Origin: Impatiens glandulifera
Lineage: Eukaryota; Streptophyta; Magnoliopsida; Ericales; Balsaminaceae
Reading direction: 5' to 3'
Length of the DNA stretch: 64,000 nt
NCBI RefSeq assembly: GCF_907164915.1
Contig: NC_061866.1
Coordinates: forward strand, 24,445,905-24,509,904
This document shows positions 44,788 through 54,058 of this stretch, one piece after another; positions within the stretch are counted from its first letter, which is position 1; each line of letters begins with the position of its first letter. The notes beneath the pieces are model-generated. The model ran no database searches. It was not told where the DNA came from and saw only the letters and a program-made list of their open reading frames with translations. Position numbers and translations under genes: made by a program.

Positions 44788-45815
44788 TGATAGAAAAATT
44801 AAGTAAAGTTAATTTTTGGAACCGGCTAGAAAAACTAAACAACTGTTAACTTCTATGTGCAGGAACTGATCGAATTGCACAAACTGGCTGGAGCCTCCTA
44901 AACCGACTGTTGAACACTTCAAAGAAATCCAGTTCCAAGTGATCAAGTCAAGATCAAAGGAACCAATTTTTAACTCTTTCAAGAGACCGGCTAGCAAAGA
45001 CAAAGTTTATATTCCAGCCGGACTATGCTGTGTAAGAAATAAACCGGTAACTACAAATTGCAGAGATGACGTATTATGACGAAATAAACGTGTCTCGAAG
45101 GGATAAAAGAAGATAAGATCCGATCAGAAGCATGCGAGGAAAGCAATGATGATTTACTGATCCGACGTTGACAACCGGAAGGTGCATGCCTGACACGTGT
45201 CCGAATCTGCAAACCGGCAACATCATCTTTACCTGAGGAGTGTCTGCATGCTTGCCAAGTGTTGAGGAAGGTGAAACGTGCAAGTAACCTTCTTGCACCG
45301 GCGTGATGCTGGATCAACCAATCCCACAGTGAGAGAAGAATGTGACCATTGGGATCGTCCTCACTATAAAAGGAATACGAATCGACCTCATTAATGACGA
45401 ACATAACAAACGAGCAAGCGACACAAGTTACGAAAATCTTAGAGAGAAGGGGTGACGTAGGAGGGTTTGCTCCGAACATCCATAAAAAATCTTGTCTCGT
45501 GTTATTTCCTTCATTTACTGCTTATTCACTTAACCTAACCAAAATAATATTACTCCTTATATCAAAAACCGGTCTACTCACATCTCTAAAACCGACTCCT
45601 TCTAAACATCATCTAAGTCGCATACGTTGCTTCAAGCTGAAACAGACATTTCCGCCCTTGAACCCGGTTCAAGAGTCAGTGACAGTTTGCGAAGTGCTGA
45701 GAACGGTCATAGTCTCTAACCAGACTATTAGCAAAGTGTTGTGTGTTGTATAAGAGGCCACCCTTCCTGAAACCGGAAACACACCGGTCCTCCAAGGGCG
45801 TCCCCGATCCTAACA
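44788..45815 (+). repeat. 5' LTR (1,028 bp, internally deleted)
   Basis: TGATAGAAAAATTAAGTAAA to GATCCTAACA. TATA box TATAAAAGG at 45365. Compared with the 3' LTR it lacks about 190 bp just after CTTAGAGAGA (45440), between short GAGAAG-like matches. The missing part is downstream of the TATA box, where the transcript start and R region are expected. Confidence 0.92.
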
Positions 45816-45817
45816 AG

Positions 45818-45829
45818 TGGTATCAGAGC
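45818..45829 (+). promoter_or_regulatory. Primer-binding site (initiator Met tRNA)
   Basis: TGGTATCAGAGC, two bases after the 5' LTR, complementary to the 3' end of initiator tRNA-Met. Confidence 0.9.
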
Positions 45830-45860
45830 GAGGTTCTTAGCACTCGAGTAATCGAAGAAG

Positions 45861-47733
45861 ATGGGAAGCATGACCCACAGCGACAAGCCGCCAATGCTAA
45901 ACAGTGAAGCGTTTAATAGTTGGAAGAAACAAATGTATCTACATCTAATCACGTTGGATGATGAGATGAGCCGAGTCCTGAAAGAGGGGCCAATCAAGAT
46001 CAACAAGGAGTTAGACGAATGAACAAATGTAGATCGAAGACGGAGTAACCTGGACAACCATTGCATGAGGCACATCTATAAGGCTATAGATGATAACACC
46101 TTGAACAAGATCTCAGACTACAATAATGCAAAGGAAGCCTGGGAAACGATCATTCAGATCCATGAAGGAAACGAAAGAACAAAGGAGAACAAAATCTTGG
46201 TGGCTACACAGAAATATGAAAACATAAGGATGAAACCGGGGGAAAACATGAAGGAATTCAGTAACCGGTTCACCAGTGTGGTCCACGAGTTTTAAACACT
46301 CGGAAAGAAGTACGACAACCGAGAAGTAATCATTAAAGCCTTAAGATCACTGCCGAGCACATGGGATATCAAGACCATGGTAATGAGGGAATCGAGCACC
46401 CTCGGGCAGATGAAGTTGCATGATGTGTTTGAGGATCTAAAAGCCTATGAGTTCGAGATTAAGTCTCGGATCGAAGATGAAGCATCCACGTCAACCGCAA
46501 CTAGAGCTTTGGTTACATCGGTGGAACCGGCGGTCCAAGTATCAACCGTTCCGGCTCCAGTCAAAAATGCTGATCAGATTAGTGAAGATGTGATGGCGAT
46601 GCTAGCTCAGAAATTTGGGAGATTCATGAAGAAGAATCAGCCTACATCTAACAACGATTTTAATTATAATTATGTAGATAAATCAAATAAAAGATGTTAT
46701 AACTGTGACGGTTTTGGACATTTCAGGTCAGAATGCAGAAAACCGAGAAGAGACGACAAAAAACCGGAAGGAAACTATCAAGGCAACTATCAAGGCAACA
46801 ACCATCAAGGCAACCGGTACCAGGGTAACAACTACCAAGGGAACAACTACCGGAGAAATGATAACCAACGGAACGACTACCGGAGAAACGATGACCAGCA
46901 TGCTGACGAAGGGAAGGAGATTCAGAAAGCACTCATCGCATCCGACGGTGGAAGCGAATGGGCGTACTCCGACAACGAAGACAATGAAGAAAAGGTAACC
47001 TGTTTCATGGCAAACGACGAAGAGGTATTTGATTTCTTTTCTGATGAGTTCTCTAAGGAAGATTTGATTTCTGCACTCAACGAAATGGTCGCTGAGTTCA
47101 GAAACATATCTGCATACATACCGACTCCGGTAGAACCTAAAACCGTAGAGTCAAGTAGTATAGCTGTTAAATCATGCGAAACCGCAATGGATGAACCGGA
47201 TGAACTATCCTTAGATAATGAGGAGACAGTTCAACCGGTAACTGAAACCGATGAACGAGCATTGTATGTTACGACTGCGTGGGAGAGATCTCGTCAAGCC
47301 GTAAAACAGATGTGTAATTATAAAAGACATCCTAATATGTAGATTTGGTATCGGCTACGAACCAAACAAACAAAACGAATCAAAACAACCTAGCGGGATG
47401 AAACTCACAAAAGACAATCTTCCATTCATAAGATTTGTCAAAAGTTCAACAACCAAAAATAAGGAAGAACATGATCTAAAACCGGAAGAAGAACTAAAGT
47501 GTGTAAGTCCTACTGAATCAGAAAACTGGCTTCATCCTAAGAGAAGGAAAGCCAACCGAAAACAAAATAAAACAAACAGATCTCGGTCTCAAAGAAACTC
47601 ACCACAACATAAGGCATTCTTGAGCAACGGTCAAGAAGTTAAGCCAAACATTATAAAAACAGATACCGGGAAAGTGATCCGACTTATTCAAGTCTGGATC
47701 CCAAAGGGACTAATCAACTATGGACCCAACTGA
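45861..47733 (+). pseudogene. Gag with UBN2 domain and CCHC zinc knuckle
   Basis: Structural polyprotein forming the particle and binding genomic RNA. The ATG at 45861 begins MGSMTHSDKPP. The UBN2 region follows (AWETIIQIHEGNERTKENK, MKPGENMKEFSNRF, ALRSLPSTWD). The nucleocapsid knuckle CYNCDGFGHFRSEC is near 46695, then an Asn/Gln/Arg/Gly-rich repeat (GNYQGNNYRRND type), an acidic stretch (SDNEDNEE) and QVWIPKGLINYGPN before TGA at 47731. Breaks: TGA at 46020-46022 at an expected Trp, TAA at 46293-46295, and a frameshift near 47336. This is the only Gag in the window that keeps the knuckle. Confidence 0.85.
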
Positions 47734-48944
47734 ATGTGGGTACCAAAAAGGTGTAAATAAATTTCTTTTGCAGGTTAGGAGAAGCAACCGGCTAAAGAAC
47801 TCGGAATGGTATATGGACAGCGGATGTTCAAGACACATGACCGGCAATGATGAGCTACTAACCGACATCAAGTATGAAATAGGAGCAGTCATAACATTCG
47901 GTGACAATTCGAAAGGTAAAACCGTGGGCAAGAGTAAGATTGTCCATGGTAACCTATTCATAAATAATGTACTACTGGTAGAAGAACTGCATTTTAATCT
48001 ATTAAGTATAAGTCAAATGTGCGATGTGGGTTATAAAGTTGAATTTCATAAAAATGCATGTCTAGTTAAGAATCAGCAAAATGATATCCTTCTAACCGGT
48101 AACCGAATGGGAAATATTTACAAAGTTAATTGGAAAACTGATTTTGAAAAACCTGTGTGCATGATAGCCGGAAATGATCCAAACTGGCTTTGGCATAAAC
48201 GGCTAAACCATTTGAATTTCAAAACAATAAGCTTTATATGTTCCAAAGAACTAGTTCATGGTTTTCCAAATGTTAAGTTTTCAAAAGACAAAGTATGTGC
48301 TGCATGTCAAATGGGCAAACAAATAAAGTCTTCTTTCAAAAGTAAAGGAAATTATCAATCTGAACGGTGTTTAGAACTTTTGCATATGGATTTGTTTGGT
48401 CTGGTTATAGTAACCAGTCTAGGAGGCATGCATTATACTATGGTAGTTATTGATGACTATTCTAAATTTACTTGGGTAACATTTCTAGCTTCTAAAAATC
48501 AAGCAACTCCAAACCTGATCAAATTGATTTTGAGAATACAAAATGAAAAATCTATTCGAGTAAACAAAATCAGAAGTGATAGAGGAACTGAGTTTATAAA
48601 TAACAGTTTAACCACTTTTCTTGATGATTCCGGTATTAGACACGAGTTGTCTAGTGCTAGAACTCCTCAACAAAACGGCCTGGCTGAGAGAAGAAACCGA
48701 ATTCTCAAGGAAACCGCAAGGTCAATGATAGCTGATTCGGATATTGCTCAAAAGTTTTGGGCTGAGGCTATCAATACTGCATGCTACACACAAAACCGAT
48801 ATTTAGTAACTAAACGTTTTTCCAAAACCCCTTTTGAAATATACTATGATCGAATTCCAAACATACGGTATTTTCGAATCTTTGGTAGCAAATGTTTTAT
48901 TCACAACAATGGCAAGAATTACTTGACCGCTTTTGATGCTTAAT
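47720..48944 (+). pseudogene. Protease and integrase of the 13.7-kb element
   Basis: One open piece of 407 aa. The protease motif WYMDSGCSRHMTG is at about residues 33-45. The GAG-pre-integrase zinc region has WLWHKRLNHLNF and CAACQMGKQ. The integrase core has all three catalytic positions: LLHMDLFG, RSDRGTEF, and QQNGLAERRN with the Glu. It ends at TAA 48942-48944 in the integrase C-terminal part (FDA); similarity continues in frame afterwards (SDEGIMLGYS). The frame is +1 relative to the end of gag and overlaps its last codons. Confidence 0.88.
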
Positions 48945-50988
48945 CCGATGAGGGAATAATGTTGGGATACTCAGCTGTAAGTAAAGCCTATAGGGTGTAT
49001 AATACTAGGACTTTAACAGTTTAAGAAACAGCCCACGTTGTTTTTGATGAGTCGGTTGAACGAAACACTGCTTTACCCTTCGACCTTCACAACAGAATGG
49101 AAAATTTCAATATCTATTCTGATGATGAAGACAAGGTTCCAGTTTTTAGACGATTTGTCAATGACCAAGCGGCTGATGCTGAACCTCAGCCTGTTCAAGC
49201 TGCCTTACCGCACAAAGTTGACTCTTCAGTTTCGACTGAAGAAATCGATCGGTCTGACTCTGTTCAACCTACCGATCAGTCTAACCTTGATCAGCCAACC
49301 GAAAGCTTGATAGACACGTCTCGGATAAACCTCAGAAGGAACAAAAATCATCCTCTTGAACTAGTAATAGGTAATATATCCTCACCCGTACGAACTAGGC
49401 AACAAAATTTGGAACACTATGAAAACTCAGCTTTCATATCACAAATTGAGCCAAAAAAGGTGGATGAAGCATTGTCAGATCCCAATTGAATCCTAGCAAT
49501 GCAAGAGGAATTAAACGAGTTTAAGAGAAATAAAGTCTGGTACCTAGTCCCTAGACCGAAAAATAAACCGGTTATAGGAACACGATGGGTATTCAGAAAT
49601 AAACTCAATGAAGACGGTTTAGTTACGAGGAACAAAGCCCGGTTAGTGGCTCAAGGCTATAAACAGGAAGAAGGCGTTGATTTTGAAGAATCATTTGCCC
49701 CTGTAGCTAGACTCGAGGCCATTAGAATACTTTTAGCATATGCATCTTTCAAAAATTTCAAAGTTTTTCAAATGGATGTTAAAAGTGCTTTTCTAAACGG
49801 TAAAGTAAATGAAGAGGTATATGTTAATCAACCTCCAGGTTTCAAAAATCTAGAACACGAAAACCATGTTTACCGGCTAAACAAAGCCATTTACGGTTTG
49901 AAACAGGCTCCAAGAGCCTGGTATGATACATTAACACAATTCTTATTTGATCACAAATTCACAATAGGTTCAGTTGACAAAACACTTTTCAAATTTGAGA
50001 GAAAGAAACACATATTACTTGTTCAAATTTATGTCGATGATATTATTTTCGGATCAACCGATCCAAAATTATGTGATAAATTTTCAAAAATGATGACTGA
50101 CAAATTTCAAATGAGTATGATGGGAGAACTGAGTTTCTTCCTAGGACTTCAGGTTAAGCAGATTGAAGCCGAAACTTTTATAAGCCAACCGAAGTACACA
50201 GCCGAGTTATTGAAGAAGTTTGGAATGGATACATGCGCGGAGGCGGCTACACCAATGAGTCCTTCTGTAAAGTTAGACAAAGATGAGAATGGTCAAGCCG
50301 TTGACATCACAGCATATCGAGGAATGACTGGATCATTGCTTTATCTAACAGCTAGCCGACCTGACATTTTTTTTGCGGTTGGAGTATGCGAAAGATTCCA
50401 AGCCAATCCAAAGCAATCACATTATACTGCGGCCAAAAGAATATTAAAATATCTAAAGGGAACTCAAGAAGTGGGACTTTGGTATCCAAAAGACTCAAGT
50501 TTCAACCTCATAAGCTACTCACACGCTGATTACGCAGGATGCTAGATCGATAGAAAAAGTACAAGTGGAACATGCCAGTTCCTAGGTGATCGGTTAGTCA
50601 CCTAGAGCAGCAAGAAACAGACCTCAGTTGCAACATCAACCGTAGAGGCAGAGTATACAGTAGTCGGAAGCTTCTGTGCACAACTCCTCTGGATCCAACA
50701 ACAACTAAGGGACTTTGGTGTAGAAGCCAAGGAATCTCCGATATTCTGTGACAACACCAGCGCGATAACAATTACCTACAATCTGGTGTGTTGCACTCAA
50801 GAACAAAGCACATTGATATAAGACACCATTTCATCCGGGAGCATGTTCAGGAGAAACACATCCGGTTGGAATACGTCTCGACCGAGCAACAAATAGCAGA
50901 CATCTTCACAAAACCACTACAGGAAGCTAAAATTTCTCATTTCAGAAATATTCTAGGAATTACTGATGTTAAGCAACTTATATCATGA
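48945..50988 (+). pseudogene. Reverse transcriptase and RNase H of the 13.7-kb element
   Basis: An acidic linker (open piece 49097-49489) ends at a TGA where Trp is expected (DPN, then ILAM). RT is open from 49499 to 50545: [18 protein letters not shown] with the palm Asp, [11 protein letters not shown], and the catalytic YVDDIIFG. The thumb and connection run to DYAGC, then a TAG at 50542-50544. RNase H follows with a second TAG near 50606, a frameshift near 50788, then [12 protein letters not shown] and ADIFTKPL, ending at 50988. This copies RNA into cDNA in the family; here it is interrupted. Confidence 0.9.
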
Positions 50989-51706
50989 TCATGCATGAAT
51001 ATTGCTTACATACATAACACTGAAAAACCGGGATATGTGTTTAGGGAGAAGCTCTCACTTCTCAAACCATATTCAAATAGGCCATTGAAAATTCAAGAAT
51101 GCTAACCGGGAGGAAATCTCCGGTTATACCTAATCACTTCATGATGTCAAATTACGTGTATACTTACTATACGGTTGAAATGACCTGGTAGAAGTGGATA
51201 TATGTAATCCAAAGTTGAACAAATGTTGATGTGACTCAACATTTCTTCACAATCGGAACAAAATATCCAACTGAAACCGGTCATGGAAAACCGCTCAGTA
51301 CAAATGCACTCTGGTTTTGATGGAATGAACTTTTCCGGTTAATTTGAGATAGCTAACCGCGTTTTTTATGCATACCTTGAGAAATGAAGCCTGTAATAAA
51401 TAAAAATAGTCTACCGCAATCGAGATGACGACATGTGTCCATCATCAAGAGAGGGAGACTCACATCTTGTCAATAGATTTTTGTCATCATGAATATCTTG
51501 GTAATAATTAGTTTTGCATTGGAAATAAACATTATACACTTCAACAAGTTAAAGCCTATTAACTAATTGATGACATCATTAAACATGCTTAACCTATTGA
51601 TCTAGCCGAACCCTTGGATATATAAACCACCCTCAAATCCTCACAAATCTTCACAAATTTCACTATTCACAAAAACTATCTTGAGCTTACACTCTATCTC
51701 AAGAAC
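50989..51706. other. Spacer between pol and the accessory genes, with a TATA box
   Basis: No domain is seen. TATATAAA at 51619-51626 stands 81-88 bp before the first accessory ATG, followed by a CA-rich, CTCACAAATCTTCACAA-type leader that looks like a plant 5' UTR. Confidence 0.5.
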
Positions 51707-52445
51707 ATGAACTCCAACTCTCTAGCAAAGAAAATTCTATTGGCTGATTTTAACTCGATCTACCAATACGAAGATCATGATGTCAAAGAAATGTTCTTAG
51801 CCGTTGAAAGAAGCGGGCTAAGAGGATTTCTTGAAAACAGATTCATTCTCGACTATCTAGTAGTCGAAGAATTCTTCCAGACCGCAAAGGAGGTGCATCG
51901 AGACATAATCGTTGCACAAGTTTACGGTCAATCTTTTCTATTCAGCAAGACGGATTTCGCTGAATACTGCGGTTTGCCCACTCAAGGGGTAACCGACTTA
52001 ACCTACTCTCCGGTGACCATGGAAGAAATGTGTCATCGGTTCTCCAACTCTGACATCCCGGTTAGACCCTGGGGGTGCTAAAAGTCAACTCTCTTACAAG
52101 TACCAGCTTCTTTGTGAGATTCTGGGAAAGTCCATTCTGGGCAGAGAGAAAGGCTATTACTACACCCAAAGGCTTTTCGAGATGATGATCGCTGTTACGG
52201 TTGGGACACCGGTAAATTGGTCCTGGATCATCTTCAGCAACCTGAAGAAGATGCTTCTTTCTAACAAAACAGGCTACGCTCCTCAGCTAAGCGGTTTTTG
52301 TGCTAGCTTGGATATCCACTTCGGACCCTTCGTCACTCTCCATCCAAAGCATGTGCTCACTAAGGAGAGAGTCCAAGAGCTGATCGACAGATGGGAAGCA
52401 GCCAAGGCAAAGAGGAATCAAGCGGCTGGGTCATCCAATGTTTAA
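51707..52445 (+). pseudogene. Accessory gene A (about 246 codons, one frameshift)
   Basis: Function unknown. First piece 51707-52081: ADFNSIYQYEDHD, SGLRGFLENRF, FSKTDFAEYCGLPTQGVTDL. Second piece, in another frame, runs from about 52070 to 52445: EMMIAVTVGTPVNWSWIIF, LKKMLLSNKTGYAPQLSGF, and a C-terminal helix (RVQELIDRWEAAKAKR). The only break is a shift in the G-run near 52070-52076. The two blocks align in order with accessory genes B and C. No signal peptide, membrane segment or catalytic motif is seen. The arrangement (strand block, GLP motif, later W-containing helix block) recalls the putative plant transposon protein domain PF20167, a weak resemblance from memory. Confidence 0.65.
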
Positions 52446-52882
52446 ATCATCTCTCATCCTTTTATCCTTTCCCAAACCGGTAATTTTGTTGTACTACCGG
52501 TTTGGTACCTTGAATTAATGAAGTTCATTTTTTTTCCATTATAGTCAAAAATCAAAAATCATAAAGTAAATGACCAACATTTAATGCGCCGTATCAAACC
52601 AAATCAAATCACTCTTGGAAACAGAAATATTCGTTTTCAAGAAGCATGCCTGATCCGATTTGACTAGACATGCCTTTATCCTCTTGAAAATTTACAAAAC
52701 ATTTATGACCAGACATAAACGGTCTGATTTTTCAAAATATCCTCATTTAATGCATCCAACCGCTCAAGCTATAAAAAGGGGCTCAATCCTGCATCTTCAA
52801 ACACGCCTCCTTCACTCTTCTCTCTAAAGCTTGAAAGTTCAAAAGAACTCCTTTCGATTCTCATTCTTATTCTTCTTCAAAA
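52446..52882. promoter_or_regulatory. Promoter-like interval before accessory gene B
   Basis: TATAAAAAGG at 52770-52779, preceded by CCGCTCAAGC, lies about 104 bp before the ATG at 52883. A CT-rich leader (CACTCTTCTCTCTAAAGC) follows. It looks like a separate plant Pol II promoter inside the element. Confidence 0.5.
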
Positions 52883-53644
52883 ATGTATGCTGAACTAAGA
52901 AACACAATCGTCGTCAACTTCGAAGAAGTAAAAGATGGCCGGTTTCACGATACCATCTTCCAACCGATCATAGAATCGGGGCTTCAAAACTTCCTTGAAG
53001 GCTCAAACACCATCCTTGTAGAGGAAGTGTGCGAGTTCTTCAACAATGGGCACATTCTCGATGATGGTAGTATAAGGACCATCATTGACGGAAGATTTGT
53101 TTGGATTACCGAAGAACATTTTGTAGCTTTCTTCAACCTTCCAACCGAAGGGTTCTCTGATTTTCCAACGCCATTCTTTCCGGCTAAGGAAGACTTCGGC
53201 TATATCTTCTCCTCTTCCATCGAACCGGTCGAAGACCACGGGAAGAAGGAAAAACTCGTCCCTCACTACCAAGTCTTTCATGATTTGGTTCAGCGGTCTA
53301 TCATGGGCCGAATGCCAAACCAAAACTACAACCGGGAGGCATTCGACATCATGATAGCCATCATCCGCAAATCGGCAATCAACTGGTCCTCCTATCTATT
53401 CAACAAATTGAAGCAGCTCATAACCGCTTCAAGAGGAAGGGTCGGTTTCGCTCCACAAATCTCTAGGTTTTTGGAGGCTCAACGCCGCAACCTTGGGCCC
53501 GGTGTTCCTGTCGGACCAGCCAACACTATAACTCTATCCATGCTAAATAGATGGATATCAAGGATTGAGGAACGGACACCCGACAACACCGTGGACAAGT
53601 GGCTTGACAGAATGGTGGAAGGGGATTGGGTCGATCTAGACTAA
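52883..53644 (+). CDS. Accessory gene B (253 aa, intact)
   Basis: Function unknown; uninterrupted from ATG 52883 to TAA. N-terminal block: NFEEVKDGRFHD, SGLQNFLEGSN, IRTIIDGRFVWITEEHFVAF, FNLPTEGFSDF (about residues 10-95). Middle: HYQVFHDLVQRSIMGR. Second block: FDIMIAIIRKSAINWSSYLF, LKQLITASRGRVGFAPQISRF (about 155-200). The acidic C-terminal part (WISRIEERTPDNTVDKW) ends DWVDLD. It is a diverged copy of A and C. There is no transmembrane segment, so it does not look like the classical env-like ORF of Sireviruses. It is the only intact accessory frame and has its own TATA box. Confidence 0.75.
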   Translation: MYAELRNTIVVNFEEVKDGRFHDTIFQPIIESGLQNFLEGSNTILVEEVCEFFNNGHILDDGSIRTIIDGRFVWITEEHFVAFFNLPTEGFSDFPTPFFPAKEDFGYIFSSSIEPVEDHGKKEKLVPHYQVFHDLVQRSIMGRMPNQNYNREAFDIMIAIIRKSAINWSSYLFNKLKQLITASRGRVGFAPQISRFLEAQRRNLGPGVPVGPANTITLSMLNRWISRIEERTPDNTVDKWLDRMVEGDWVDLD

Positions 53645-54058
53645 GTTGTTTGTTTTTCTTTCCGGTTTTTGGTCATTTTGTTGTACGACCGAAAACCGCT
53701 TAACTACTCTTTAGGACTTGGTTATAAAATTTTCTAATTTTAAAGTCTTTCCGGTTTTTCTTTCCATATCCTTCTTTCCGGTTTTAAATTAAATAAACAT
53801 AAGACTTCATGTTAAACGAAACTTCCGGTTAACAAAGCTTCCGATAAAGCAAAAACGAAAAGTTTGAAAAACTTACCGCTCACGGTTTTACCGCACAAAA
53901 TTTACCGCCCATTGATTTGTCCGCATTTACCGCCGAAAGTTACTACAGATCAGTTCATTTTCTACATACGCTTTCTCTCTCTAAAAATCTCAAATCTTCA
54001 AAGGCTCTCTAACTTCCGTTCATCACTGTTCCTCATCTTTTTCTTTCACAAGATTAAC
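53645..54058. other. Spacer between accessory genes B and C
   Basis: Rich in CCGGTTTT/ACCGC words, ending in a CT-rich leader (CTTTCTCTCTCTAAAAATC) before ATG 54059. No clear TATA box is visible. The ORF 53864-54088 is open by chance except for its last nine codons, which are the start of gene C. Confidence 0.45.

Noticed and set aside
45051..45479. 142-aa minus-strand ORF in the 5' LTR, repeated at 57565-57999
   Set aside because: Present in both LTRs on the antisense strand, with no recognisable domain; chance ORF in LTR sequence.
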